Below are positions 1 through 14,000 of a stretch of 64,000 nucleotides of DNA, in pieces (the stretch's first letter is position 1; every line of letters starts with the position of its first letter). The translations under genes were made by a program, and so were the position numbers. The stretch covers positions 1 to 64,000 of the forward strand of contig NW_013654473.1 of the NCBI RefSeq assembly GCF_000499385.1. Reading direction: 5' to 3'. Origin of the DNA: Eimeria necatrix (Eukaryota > Apicomplexa > Conoidasida > Eucoccidiorida > Eimeriidae). The notes beneath the pieces are model-generated. The model ran no database searches and was not told where the DNA came from. It saw only the letters and a list, made by a program, of their open reading frames with translations.

Positions 1-187
1 TGTCTGGTAAGAGCGCCCTGTCTCCCTCCAGTCTTGCGACCCCTCGTAGGTCGCTGGCTAGCTATCCTCTCTAGAGCACTAACCAGCCCCATTGTAGTGT
101 CTGTGCACTACAGATATCACAGCACGATACCCCATCAGCCCTAGTTCCTGAGTGAAACAGACAGCAGGATGACACCATTCATTTTGC

Positions 188-405
188 ATTGTTTGCAAAA
201 GCTACGTTTCGGTGTTCTGGATATTCTACACTGTCGACTATTTGGCTTTCTCGCGCATATATTCACTTCCTTCGGCCAGTGTCTCCTTACAGTTTGCAAA
301 AGCCACGTTCCCGCGTTCTGGCTATCTTGAACTCTCCGCTCTACATATCGACTATTTAGGTTTCGCATGAAGATATTCACATCGTTGCTCCAGTGCCGCC
401 TCCAA
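188..405. repeat. Diverged tandem repeat, two copies of about 105 bp
   Basis: Copy 1 (about 188-289) and copy 2 (about 291-405) share, in the same order, the words gtttgcaaaagc, acgtt, gttctgg, tcgactattt, atattcac and ccagtg. They are clearly related but diverged by substitutions and small indels. They look like an old noncoding local duplication. Confidence 0.7.
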
Positions 406-3400
406 CCTAGTTTCTTCCCTCTTTGTAGGAGGGCTATGCATAGAAATAGCCTTAGCTGTCTCACGCAGAAGTACAATTTATCCAAATAAATGTGTAATAG
501 AGACGTGCGTAGAGGCACTTCACCCTAATACTGCCTGCAGAAAAGCTACAAATGTGTGTAAAGTTCGCTGAAACACAACTACCCAACAAGGAAGTCATAG
601 CAGCGCTCTTCTGAGCTGCATCAGTCCTACTTGCTTCGGTGCATTTATGGCTGAACACCAGAAAAGTAGTTCCCTGCAAACGGTGAATGGCCATTTTGCA
701 GCAGTTCTGGAGTCCGTTCGTACAGCCGCTATTTTTTTTTTTGCCGCCTCTCCTCGAATTGGTATGAGGAGGCTCTATATGCACGATTGAGTGTCTTATT
801 CCCATTGTTACTGCTCTCATTGACAGAATGCTGTCTGCATTTTGCAGAGGAGTAAACTTAACGTCAGCGCTATAGCCGTCAGGATTACGCAGCTGCCTCT
901 CGCAATATTCAAGGAACGCAATGAGCCATCTGACCAACGTTTTATGCTAGCACTGACTTGCTGAATATCCCAATGTGCCTCTGCGCTTTTAGTGAAATGC
1001 CCTTTTCCAGCTGCTAGCAGACAGTCTGCACCCAGCACAGTGGAAAGGAGCAACTCAAGAAAACCACTAACGAGCAGCAAAAACCGATGCGCTGACTCCA
1101 TGTATGGCCCAGGACGTTTACTAGATTGAGCCGGCTAACATGGAGTCCAGAGCTGAGAACGAGGGGAAATGTATGACGGTCTGAGCGTACGTACAGTCGC
1201 ACGACATGGATGAAGGCGTGCTACCCGTAGATCTTTTGCAAACTAGTTCACAACGTCCTTGAAGCCGAGTGCGCTTCGCAGGAATAAGGTTTGTTAAGAC
1301 TAGCTCTGCAGTAGACGTTCAGTGGGGTTCAGACGAATAGGGGCAGCTAAGCCTAAGTTTGCTGCAAGGGAGCTTCACAGGAACCAGGACATTTAAGACC
1401 AGCTCTGTGCATTTACTTCACCTGCATGTGTGCTTCGCTGTGCAAGACGCTGCTTTCAGCCGTCTGTAAATCGCTCGCAAGACAAAAGCCTGTGTAATCT
1501 TTGTAGGACGGCGTAAAAGCCTCACCAAATAGACTAATGATGTCATTAATGTTATGTTTTTGTTTATTGCCAGTGAGGATTTGACCGGTATACTTGGGTG
1601 TTTCGTGAGTTGCCTTACCAATATCTGCAGACAGCAGTGACACCCTAAGGGTAAACTGTCTGGGTGAATGAGAAAAAGGCCATGCCAAGATGAAACAACA
1701 GTACTACAGGGCGCACAAGACGTTGAGCCCCTGTTCTTTGCATCGAACGTGGTAGGGCCCTCAAAAGTGCGTAAAATAGCGTTAGGGCGCTGGAGAGTGC
1801 GTAAAATGCCTATTCAAGTGCTGGTCGAACGTGGTGCCACCGGGCACTTGAAGTGAGATACGCCCGCACATTTGTAACTGCTGCCAGAGCGATGAGACCC
1901 TATATTCGTTTTCAAACATTCTACAAACTTCCTAGGTGTAATTATCACCAGTTCACGGTTCCCGGCGCATGGCATTGACAGAGAAAAGAAGGTGCTGGTA
2001 CCAAGTCGCTTTGGCTCGTTCAGCGGCCAGTTCGCTGCCACCGTGCAAGCACTAATGGAATAATGAGCTACGTTTAGACTGCGGGAGGAGACCAAGCCCT
2101 CGGTCCATGAAGACATGGAAGCCATGGATCCACTCATAATAGAGGCTGCTTACTACGGTTAAGCACGATTTGATAATTTTTCATCTTGCGATCAGTGGAC
2201 GCGGCAACAAGCGTCTAGTGTGAGCCCTGACCATGACCTAGAATTACGACAGCAACCATCCGATCTCGCGGTTAGGAGTACAAGGTAGAATGCTTTGTCT
2301 CTGCCGTGGCATCACCTGCTCTATAAATCAGCTAGCACAAAATAAAAGCTGTGCAGGCACACTAGCAAGAAACGTTGGGCACCGCTCACAACGCGCCATC
2401 ACAGCACCATTCGCTGAAATGGAAGAGGGGGCTCACAAATATTTGCCACCTACATGGAGCAGGGAAGCGGATGCTTATCAAGTATACAAATAGATATATG
2501 GATGTTTCACTAAGAAGCAGAAAACGTCTTGAGCGATAATCAATTCGAAACAAACGGTTGCTCTCAAAAAGGATACTCCGAATATTGTTCGCTAGCACTG
2601 CAGGGTTACGCGAGCCGCAGGAATACGACTAGGCAGCTAAACAGCAACCTCGTGGCACCACACGATACCCTAACAACTCCGAGTGGTAGCGCCTTGCATA
2701 GTATGAAATTCGAAAGGTTCTCTACGATTGATGCAGGCGATAGCCAGCTTGAAAGCGCCAAAGCACCCAGGCCAAAAGAAGGAGCCACACAAGATCAAAA
2801 CAACTTCATTGTTGAAGCGAGCCTCAGCGTGCTTGCTTTATGAGGCAGGCTTGCAACCTGGGATTACGCAGAATGAGCGATGTCGCAGGATTCTCCCGTA
2901 ACAGCCCAGTCAACGAAAAAACGTAGTGCCACCGCAGTCTATATATATATTTACAAGACCCCTAGGTGCGCCTACCTCAGCTCCTCTCACGAAACTCACG
3001 AAGACGAGCATGTGGAACTGCAGTTGCACGGACACTTTTGCTCCGCAGCTCATAGAAATTTGATCTAATGCCAGTCACTCATAATTCGATACCTCGACTC
3101 AGCAGCCCTCATCGAACCTCTCACTGGAATATTCTCATCAGAATCTAGACGACGCAATTCACTTACTTCACGCAGCTCCAGCCAGCGCGGCTCAACGAGG
3201 GTAAAGCACGCTGGCTTTGGTGTCGATAGGGCGACAGCAATGCCAAAACTGACAGTGATATTCCTCTTTCGACTAAGCATGAAATGCAAACGATTAGGGT
3301 CATGACAAGACGAATTTATGTGTGCGTTGATATAGACGGTGAAGCCGCAGGTCTACCATCTTGGCTAACACAAGGTGAAGTAACTGTGCTCAGCGTATGG

Positions 3401-6400
3401 ATTTACGTGTGTACTTTAGTTTCACCCCTGTGGTTAATCACACCATCATATAGAAGATACACTGTTCCCTGTAGGAGCTTTATTACCCAGTTTGTAGTTG
3501 TTCGTGCGTCCTCTACGTGTGCAACCGTACGCTCACTCTCTTCGAAGAGGCAGACACGTCGGCAAAAGGTGTGCAGAAAATGTTGGATGATTAGAACTGA
3601 AATTGTCACACTTATTCCTCTGGTTCGAATGTGCTATTGACAGAATTCAACAGCTTCAGAAGAACCTGCTTAATGCCTATGAGAACTCTTGGAGGGCTCG
3701 AAGCTCTCTATCCCATAGTTTATTTCTGCCTGCAGTGGCTCAATGCTGTATGCACTGCACCATTTCACGGTCTGGCATCAATGCAGGATAATACATCAGC
3801 AGTCCCGGGAATCTTTGGAAACTGTGTCGTACCTTAACAGCCAGAGAATCTCACGCCAAACGCAAGAGTGACATATGCGAGCTCAAGCATCGCATTTCAT
3901 CGGAACATACTGTGCATACGTCCTGGGCTTTCACACAATTCGGAATGCTTCGCATGCATTAAAAACACACACGTAACGCTTTTGAGTAGGTTGTTAGCAC
4001 AAAGATTCACAAACATGGACACCCCTGCCGTAGACAGTGTCTAGAAGAACAGGAAGTCCAGTCTGTTTTCACCCCGACGCAAATATTACTATCCAATTCC
4101 CGGGGCCTGATGGGACTAACGAAAGCGCCGCGTGACACAAGCCAACCCTTGGGGGTTGCAACATGATCTCCAGGATTTCATAGTTAGCAACAGTAGAATC
4201 TAGGCAAGAAATGGCGCTTAAAGTCAAATGTGTCGATTGGTATAGACCGTAGAAAAAATTGCAGGTAACACAACATTGCAACCCGCCGAGGTGCATTCAT
4301 CTTACAACTTATACTAAGACTGTGCAAGTTGCATTTTGTGAATTCCTAAACTGCGTTTATCCAGTCAAATAATGTGCTCTTCTGTACCCGGAGCAGTCGA
4401 GCCACTAAAGAAATAACGTATGCTCAGCTCACAGCAAAGGTCTCTGGAGGCAGGTCATCAAGTGTGCGTTTCAGCGCAGGAAAAGCTAGATTGGCGTAAG
4501 AATTCTGAATAGAGTTTGAGTGGTAGCGATACTACCTAGTTAACTCTCTCAATTCTGCCATCCCGTCCTTCCAATAGCATGCCCCCAGTTGGGCGTACTT
4601 CGGCTACGTCAAGAGACATAGTGCGGCGAGAATGCCCAAAGTAGCGTTCATCTTCATTCATATCTGCGCAAATCAAAGCCTCAAAAATAGACGTGGAGCA
4701 AGGTAGCATAATAACGCCTAGGCCTGCTACAAAGGAGCGCTCGAACCATGGGTGTTTTTGCGCTATAACTCAATACTAGATACTTAGCGTTTTGATTCGT
4801 ACTGAAGTGCGATTTCGCGCTCAGCAATGTAGCGGTTATGGATGAGCCAGCACAATCAGCAAGTACACGAGAAGCCATAGAGAAGCGAATATTCCGCGAC
4901 AAAAAGCTGAAGACGATCTCTAAAGACAACAACGTGATATTGTAGGCGGGGATCTATGAACAAGTAGAAAACCTGCGTTTGACCGGCTTCTTAAGAGTGA
5001 AACACCATCTGAAATAGTCCCGATCGTTCACAGTCCAATACTTTTCTGCAAACGTTTTCACTGGCACAGTAAAGTCTGGGTTTGCAAGAGCAAAGCCACG
5101 CTAAGAGCAGATATCTGCTCTATTACTTGCGTGGTGTTCTTACTTGAATGCCCCAAAGCACTCACTGGGTTTTACCTATCGCGTCAGAGCATGCGTCTGT
5201 AACAGGTGAGTCGAAACCAGAGAGTTGTGCCAAGAACTGAAGAATCGTGAAGTGCACTAGCGGCTGATGGTGTTTACGGGAAATTAGCAAGGCGCTAAGG
5301 TATGCGAACGCACTAAACGACAAAAAACTCCTGGCAGTTGACGACTCGAGGATAGCAGAAATCTGGCTTCCAAACACTTGCGATACGCACTAATTAGAGA
5401 GTCTTGAAGTTAAAGTGTGGGGACAAATTGTGAAGCATTCCTAATTGGATGACTGGCGCGGTTGCGTGCGTAATTCACTCGTGAACAACTTGACGCGTGT
5501 CTTCACTGTTCCTGCGGAACCTCACGCACCGCTGGCTGAAGCGCAAATGAGATTGGATTAGACGAGTTTTGGAATAAATATGTGACTCGCATAGTCAGCA
5601 AATTCTGAGACTCGCATCTTTTGGCTGCATATTTTCTTACGCTTTAGCGTAAAGCGCCATGAACTCCAGCATGATGGTCCAGCTACGAAAATGCTGCGTG
5701 GGTGGCTGCCTGAAAAAATACACAGGGCAAACGGCGAGTTCGGTTTAAAACTTGCTGAAACTGGTTATCAGAAATAATCCCTTGAAAGGATAATTTCCCA
5801 GGAAGTCGACAAAAAGAGAGCCACTAAGCGCATGCCGTACTCCCCGCGTGAAGGAAATAGATTCAAGTCGCAGAATTGTGACAGTGGAAACCAGCTCTAC
5901 AGCATGTCCAACAATTCCGTAATTTGCGGAACAAAGGTTAGACCTACAGGAGTTTCAGGCTGTTGCACAGATATTCTGCAGTGGTGGCGGCTGAAAGTAA
6001 TTACTTGCACAGTACACATATGAGCCCCGTGGGGAGCCAAATTTGACGTCTCGGTGAGAAGGTGATGATGATTAGGAAAATTTGACCACTAACAAATCGA
6101 ATCGGCATTGCGCTTAGTGCAAAATAAACTAGCATCATGGTGAAAGCTATTGCACGAAGCCTATGTGGAGGCGCAGCAATGTGCACTAGCTGTTACTCTG
6201 AAACACCCTATTCGAAAGACCATAACTTGCAGGTCAAATTCTCCTTTTTACATTGAACAGAATTAAAAGACCAATCCTAGCGACCATGTGGTGCAAAGGC
6301 TGTACCGGAATGTCGAGCTCCCATCCTACAGACCCTCTGTAATCTTCGCTTCGGCAATTTAAACGACCTTACGTGTCAAACTCCTGGCTTAATCGCAGAA

Positions 6401-8949
6401 AATACTGCATAGAATAGGGAGAGCCATTTGCTGACAAATCTAGATCAAGATGATTCGGAAATGAATTTCAACCCGTCAGCATGAAGCCCATGCGGAGAAC
6501 TAAGCCCCGCAGGAGAGAAGCAGCTGGCATTTTTGCTGTCACGGTGGAAACTGAAAATAACTGCTCCATAAAATTTGTCTCCTAAACGTGTGTTCTTGAG
6601 GAAAAGCAGTGCAAGTATCGGAGGAAAATGCGGTCGCCAGGGGTGCCATGGCAACTTCCGGTGCCTCCAAGAAATGGGAAAGAGGCGGGATAAGGGTTTA
6701 CTTGTCAAATATGTCCGAGCCCAAGTGCTTTTCATTGCAAGAGGGCTGCTGCATAATAAAGCATAGATCTAAGGAAGGCCGTTCCATGCTCAATATTCAG
6801 AACGTTATGGTGATGAAGACAGATCAAGCTGACCTTCTCGTTACGAAGACAGCCATAGCAACGCCGACCAAGAGAGGGGCAGCAGGCGGCAGAATGACGC
6901 CCGCGACTACAGTCAATAGACAACATCCTCCGGCTGGAGGTCTGGCTTTTGATTAGTATGCGTCGCAACATCATGCAGGGAGCCCCCTGACCACCCGTAG
7001 AGAATTAAAAGAACTGAGGAGTGGCAGCCTTCTAACAGATGCAGATATGGCATTTTTGGGACAATAAACAGGAGAGCCGAACGAACTGTTCAGTCCAGCA
7101 GGATCATGCCATTAATGGCGCATTTTAACCGAGTATTTGAGAGGCGCCGAACAACAAAAATTTTGGTTTTTGAAGCGGCCCAGTAGCTTAGTGGTGGTGT
7201 GCCACAGTATGTAACAATGCCACTATCACGAGCTATTAGTGCCTTAGCACATTTCGAATGCACTTTTGGTCTTAGAAAGCTTCAAAGCAACAAAATGTAC
7301 AGGAAGTGCAAGTGATTGGATCACGATGTCCTACTGTAGAGCACGAAACACCTAATAGCTGGTTCCACGGGGCAGTGGATGGCATTGCGAGTGCTAGTAT
7401 TTACACCATAGTTAATGGAGAATTCCCAGGCGCAAACAGTGTCACAGTTTCACACGCGCCTGTTGTATTCGCGGGTCTAGGTTCCTAGAATCTGTAGGAT
7501 ATAGGAAAGGATCACAAAACATGGAGGAATCGCACGGGGAAAAAAGTTGCCCACGAACAGCGAAGAGCCATAATGTGGTATCTGCTCATGGCAATAGTTC
7601 TGCAGCGGTTTCATGCGAAATGCTTCTGCGTGAAAAAATCCAGGTGTTGAAATTACTGTGTAAGTCCCAAAATTCGTAGAATACGGAGCATAGCTAGTGA
7701 ACTGCATGACTGCCTCTAATTACAGTGGTATCCGCGTTCATTTGAGAGCCTCTAACGATGCTGCTATCGAACAGCGACGCTGTAGTAGAGCTGGGTTTCC
7801 AGCGAGGTTCCCGGGATTTCAGTGCACTGTAGAAGACTTCAATGCATGAATAATGAACGGAAGTGAACGGAAATGTTTGTGCTTCTATTCGAAGTGATGG
7901 TCTTCTTTCAGCAAGGCAACTAAATGCCGTGTGCCAACTCACAAAGCCGGCGTCCAGCGCATTAGCGCCAAGCGTGGGCTGCACAGTGTCTAGCACAGAA
8001 GATGACGAATTACTGGTAAGCTACCCGTATGCAACAGCTTAGAGAGAACATTTACTTAATAGACATAGACACTTCTGAAATGAGGCTCAGTAGTTCGCAC
8101 AATTGTTGCTCTCCTAAAATGCAGGTTGCACTAGCAACAGAATGAACACGCCAAGCTTACAATATAGCAAATAATCTCTCGGCTGACATCACCCTACTAA
8201 CTGCTGCAGTGAAAAAGAAATTCGTAGCAGAGTGCGTCATAGAAGTCATGGGGATGACTCTTGGACCCCACTCCATAAGCAGCGTTGCCATCCATCTGCG
8301 TGGCATAAATGTAGGCAGGTCCCAGAGAGGGAGCCGATTACGCATTGAAACGCAACAAGAAAACGGGTGAAGACATCGATTATGCTAGTCGCATCGTTTT
8401 CTCAAGCACCACTGCTCTGGCCCGCTGGGTCTCATGACCATTTACATGACAACCTGTGTAAGATTTTTCTACGTGGCACTTTTGGAAGTACAGCAAGCAC
8501 TACCGACACATTTTCTAATCTTGTTATGTTGAACAGGTGCTCTCAAGTAATTTCACAGCCTCACTCTGGGACAGGAACTGTAGTGCACCGCCGTCTCTCC
8601 TCCGACTACGATGCTTCACGCCCCACAACTTGGGAGTTCTATGAAATCTTCTCTACTATCGACGCACCGTCGCGTCACGTCTACCAATTTATTGAAAATA
8701 CCCGTTCTGTTTCAAGTTCCGAAAAACATTTTTCCTAAAAGTCGCTCCTCATGGTTCTTGCTTTGCTGGTCCGGTGAAGATGTGACGCGCACTGGTGCCG
8801 GCGATGTCGCCAGCCCCAGTCTTCGGTTATTCGTAGACATTTCTACTTTATACATATTATTTTGTTAATAAATTGGTTTTGTACTATACTAGTAAGAAGT
8901 TACAGCCCCGAATCAGTGTCTCAACCTTTTATCTGCTTATATGTCGTCA

Positions 8950-9016
8950 GTTAGCTATCTTCTATAGATGAGCCCTATTTTCTCCAGGTAAGCCCTATTG
9001 TGGTGTCTGCGCACTA
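8950..9016 (+). repeat. Dispersed repeat copy related to 57-116
   Basis: Both segments contain ttagctatc or ctagctatc, then a C/T-rich stretch, then the order agcccnattgt, ggtgtctg or agtgtctg, gcactac. The similarity covers about 60 bp in direct orientation, 8.9 kb apart. This may be a remnant of an interspersed element; too little remains to classify it. Confidence 0.4.
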
Positions 9017-10672
9017 CCGGAACAGGCGCATCTTGTATCTACTAATTTCACATACCGGGACGAAACTGCCACTTTTTATTGTCTAGTGCTGTACCTTTGA
9101 GGAAATTTTTTATCGCTGAGGTACTCCGTGTGATAGCGGCTGCAAGCCTTGGTGTGGTAGTTGCGCACATGCCTCAGACGAGGAGATCAAATGAGCCTTT
9201 TATCAGCTTTTAGTTCCATTTGCTTTCAAAAGGCACACTACTAAAGTTCACACTTGTCACAGGAATACATGGCCACAAATATTTGCGCCCCTGGAGTTCG
9301 AGCACGTGTTCCAGTCAGAACATGTCGAGCTGTTGTATCATACGATGTTGTAAACTGAATGTTATGGAACTAGACTGAGGCAGTATCCAACGCAGAGTGT
9401 TCTAGCAAAGGACTAGCGCGACTTGATGGTTTTACTTGGGTGTATGCACTTTAAAAGGGCATACAGCATTGTGATATGCCTTTTTTTGGCCTTCCGCGCT
9501 ACAATAGGTAATGATGCGCTGTGTACAAGACGCAGAAGTCTTATTCAGCTGACATTGTAGTGTTGGAAAATATGCTGCCTCCCGCGAAAGTATTCCCCAG
9601 TTTATTGCTTCAAATTGAACACTGTCCATTGAATTGTGCACTGCACAGTTCACGCAAGCTGTGCGACAGGCAGCAGCCTTTATCAAGCTACATCTTATGC
9701 TTGGATCCATTCCCGCCTGACTTTCCCGAGCGTTCTATGGGCTCACTGCGCCTGGCAGTCGCATTCCAGATTTGAAGCTAGACAGAGCTACTTCCGTTGC
9801 ATTTTGTTCGGAGAAGGTATCACCAGCCAGAAAGCACATCATGCTTAGAGATGGGCATATGGGCGAAGTATATCGGCAGTCGTGGAGGAGAGCTAAGCTG
9901 TTCTGCGGATGCCATAGTACGTTCTGCATGTGTCGTCATTTGAGGTAGGCAATGATGGCGTCTCTGGGCAACTAGAAAGAGCGCAAACTTTTGCCGCTCT
10001 CACTCCTCCGTTTGGCTGAAGTAAGCCATCTTGCTGGCACAGTTCGCTTGTGTGAAAGTATCCTAATGTGGTCGCTTCGCTATCTGTACTGCTGAAGCCC
10101 AAAAACGCTTGCTGCCATCTCCTTCAGTGAAGCTTCAAACCCGAGTGCATATCTTGGAGGTTATGAAGACTCTTGTAGCTTCATAGCTATCTCCTTCAGT
10201 TAGGCGAATGGTTGGCATCCAGGCAAAAAGAGGTGGTACAATGCATTGAAGTTGTGGATACTAGCCTGTCCTGATGCTGAATGGCTGTAGAGGTGAGAGT
10301 CGCTGCTGCACAGGAGACCTCGTGGCATTGAATTGCCCTGTGGCCCACCAGTCAGTTTTTGCCTATACAAAAACTTTTCAATGCACTTATGTTAACCCGC
10401 TATGTCCGATTTGGTGGTTTGCTTTCTGTTCCGGCATCTGCTTGCGCTTTGGACCATCTCTGGAACAGAGTCGTTCTTCAACAATAATAACCATATGCAG
10501 CACCTGCCGTCGATGGGAAGCTTTCCCATATTGCCATCGATTTTGGGCGAAGAATCCTATGTCCACTGAAATATATGGCAATGACAAAGTCTTTCACACT
10601 CATAGGAGTGAAAGTGAATTGCATCCTGCTACAGCTACTCCTGTCCCCTCCGACTCCTGTTCTACACAACTT

Positions 10673-11050
10673 TCAGCGTAAAAATACTGCGAGCAGCGAG
10701 AACGGGGATGCAGAAACAGCATTGCTGCTCCTTCGCATTTGTATGCTATCTCTCAATCTTGGAAGTGCAGGAAAAGTTTCATTCCTCTGGTCATCCGTGG
10801 GTCCGAAAGGTTTGCCGTCCATAGGTGTCAGGTTTCGTAGTGCATGATGATTTTCTGCGACGTCGAGACAGCGGAGAACGACTAAGAGTCTCCAAGCTTT
10901 TATAAGTGTAGGTAGTGGCTGACCATATGCGGCACCGTAGTGCTGCTCTGCAGAAGAGATTCTAGTGCATTCAAAACCCGCTGGAGAGACTCCTTGCTCT
11001 AGTGCGGGCCTCACAAGACAGCCTGAAGAGCAAAAGCAGTTTCTGTCCAC
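10673..11050 (-). other. Possible coding segment downstream of the Sfi1-like gene
   Basis: A 125-codon open frame with acceptor-like CTCTTCAG at its 5' side. It includes one Trp-centred helical stretch (LIKAWRLLVVLRCLD) that resembles the repeats of the upstream minus-strand gene. No donor in the last exon of that gene gives a clearly better join than its own stop codon at 11087. It could be an alternative 3' exon, a fossil of the repeat region, or chance. Confidence 0.25.
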
Positions 11051-11086
11051 TAGCCCCAGGAAAACAATTCGTTATTCTGCCTTGAT

Positions 11087-14000
11087 TCATGCGCGCTCAT
11101 AGTCCGCCATATGTCTGAGAGCTCTTGCCCACAGCTGCTTCTTGACTTGTTGGAGCTTGTCCTTGTGTTGTTGCTGCTGGCGGCATTGCTTTTCCCGGTC
11201 AATCGCTGTTCGCGTTTTCACTTGGTACCAGGCCAGTATATGTCGCCTAAGAGCGGCTCGTTGCAATTTCTCGACCGCCTAATATGCAAAAGCGTGCTGC
11301 AAGAACGCGTGGGATGGCGTTATCCAAATGAGTGCTAGACCATTCAGCGCAGCTCCTTGTAAGGGACAAACACAGGCTATCGTCTATCTGCTTCAGTTTT
11401 TCTCAGCCAGGAGAAAGGTGGGAGCTGCATATGCAATAAAGCTTGGTCACGTTGCATTACCTCATGCTCCTCTTCCGTAGCCTGTAGTGTAGCAGCGCCT
11501 TGTAGTGCACGGATTGCCGTCCGACAAAGGACCTGATGCACATGCAGTGAAAAAAGATGTCTCTTCTCATTTCTGTGCCTCCACAGTTACTGCAGCCTGT
11601 GGGCATTTACTACGGTGGGTTGACGAAGCTACACAAAATGAAATTACGAAGTCACGAGAAAACAGGGAGCACAAATAGTAGGTCACATACCCTTCTTCTT
11701 GGAACAACTGATTGCTCAGCCAGCTGCCTCAGGTGTGCCAACACGTTGCGGGCCAATATAAAGCTTGCGCACTTTGCCAGAGCGTTGCAGAAATGTTGGC
11801 GCTGGTGCATCTTGCCGATTGCCGCTGCGTGGGTAATTACGGTTTTGCGAAGCACTGCAACCCTGCAGCGATGCTCACCACCTGATAGGCATTGCGCGTA
11901 CGTCAGAAAAACGCATCATCTATGTCACTGTAAGTACTACTGTCTTGTGAGTCGCTTACCTCCAGGATTGAAAGCATCGGGCCATCAAGTCTGTGGCTCG
12001 CCGTGAATCGTGCTGCTGTATCAGTGCAGCGACACTAGTGGCTTCCATATGCAGTTGTTGGAATGCGCTTTTTTTGAGTAATGTGTGGTAGAATGCAGCA
12101 ACAGTATGCGCAGTAGCTGTGTCACTGTGTGCCCTTCCGATGGAGATAGAACGCCGTTGCTGCTTCGCGATTTTCCCCTCTGCATGGGTCTTCGGTCCCT
12201 TCGCACGGTGCTCGTTCGTCGCGCTGTGCACACGCTCATACATACGTGACGCAGCTTATGAAATGGAAGTTGCGGCCTCCCGCAGTTTCATACGCCTAAC
12301 ATCCAAGTACCCTTTGAGTGCTACGCCAACTTCTTACCCGCATGTTTGAGCAAGAAGGTAAGGCTAATGCTTTAGACAAATTGCTGCTGGTTTGCGTGCA
12401 TGTATTAAGCCTTACTGCTGCTGCATTGTACAGGAGTGTTGGTCTTCCTGCTTTCTGAGGGCAGAAAACACCAAGACGTCAATGGGGCTTGGGATATATT
12501 ATGCTAACGAGTGCGCGCCAAAAATGACAAGCAGCGTGCAAGATGCAGCTGCATCTACAAATGGAAACAACTTGTAGTTAAGTCTCAGCACACCACTCGG
12601 GGAAGTAAACACCTACTTGCAAGCAAGCGCGATCTGACGTTCTCGTCTTTTGCGGGCTCGTTGATGAGGTGTCTCCGTAACCTCCTGGCATGATGACCTT
12701 TCTTGAGCTTGGTGGCACGAATATGCAGGCGATGCAGCGGCCAAAGGGAGCTCTTCTACTCTCGTGTTTTTCTTCTGCTCCATTGCTTTCCCTTGGTGTT
12801 GCTTGTTGGAGCCACTACATCCAGAGTGGACGAGCAGAGGACAGCGCTGTGAAGTTAGTGGAACGTAGCAGCAGGGTCTGTTCTGTTTTTGATGAATGCG
12901 TTGTATTTCGGTCTCCACTTGTTGGCCAGATGTTTCGTGCCCCGGGGTCCGTGAATCAGCCAAGTTGCTGCGGTCTTCTCTAGGAAATGCTCTTTCCTCC
13001 AAAGCATCAACGATCGGGATCGCTTCCTCTAGGTGAAATCCCACATTTTCCGCAGATGTAACGTTCGACGAAGAGGCATGCAAGAAGTTTTGTGACTGTG
13101 CCTGCTGTTGTATCAGACGCGATTTAGCTACCATCATCTTCACCACCCTGCCAGAGAGAGAGGCAGCTGCACCAGTTAACGTCTCCGGACACCTGTGTTT
13201 GCTGTAGAAAGCTTTGTGCTTCTTCGTTTTCATTACATCCGCATGAGCTGAACTCAAAGGTGAAACAACGGGCCGAAACTGCAACAGTGTAGCCTGAGAT
13301 GTCAGTGTCGTCGCCTGCGCTGGTACTTGGCTGGAACTAGCACCGCAGCAGCAAAGTTTCATCTGCGCTGACGTCATACAGCAGCTGCTGCCGGCAATGC
13401 TGTCATCTCTAGCATCATCACGCACTTGGCTGTTCATTGTAGGAGAAAAAGACCTCTCCTGTAGGGCTCCTGAGTCACCCTTTTCTGCAAAAAATTTTCC
13501 CTCCGTATGGCGTCCCCTACAAGTAGTGCCTCGAGCTTCCGTTGGATGATTAGCAGCCTGTAGTGCATTCTTATTCACTTCTTCTGGAAAATATGAAGAA
13601 TGTGCGCTTTGCGGTGGCGTGGCAAGACTGAAACGTTCGCCTTGCAAACCCAAGCGTGCGGCGGAGGGCAGCCCATGAGTCACTTCATTCTGCTCAACGG
13701 GGATTGTTGGCATAGTAAATTGCCGCTGCTCCATAGGTGGTGGAGGCCAAGTGTCCTGGCCCCCGCATTTTTCTGCCCCGAAGCGTGTTCTCTTAGGCAG
13801 TGCAAATGCTTGTGGGTGATTATCTGGTGTAAGCGTCGCTTTTGAAGCTCCTGCAGTCTTCAAAGTCCCGCTCGCCATTGATTTTCCCACAACGTACAGC
13901 TCAGGCAACAACTTTGTCTGGGGGTGCTGTAGCTTCTGCTTGCGCATTCGGAATTGAATATGAGCCTTTACCCGTTGCTTGGGGTTCATGTAGTAAAGTG

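Larger units (their letters stand above)
1..10672. other. Gene-poor region, no supportable gene
   Basis: I find no convincing coding exon here. Open frames are short, occur on both strands, and lack recognisable domains or phase-matched splice sites. The longest (461-937, minus, 158 codons) has no recognisable feature. The stretch holds a diverged tandem repeat near its left end (188-405) and a short dispersed repeat (57-116 and 8950-9016). Splice-site-flanked exons shorter than about 40 codons could have been missed, so absence of a gene is not proven. Confidence 0.55.

Noticed and set aside
3600..3650. tRNA-like GGTTCGAAT box
   Set aside because: No cloverleaf can be formed with the flanking bases.
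11111..11338. Plus-strand frame of 75 codons with Leu-rich start
   Set aside because: It is the antisense of the last exon of the Sfi1-like gene, whose minus-strand reading has Trp/Leu helical repeats and fits splice phase.
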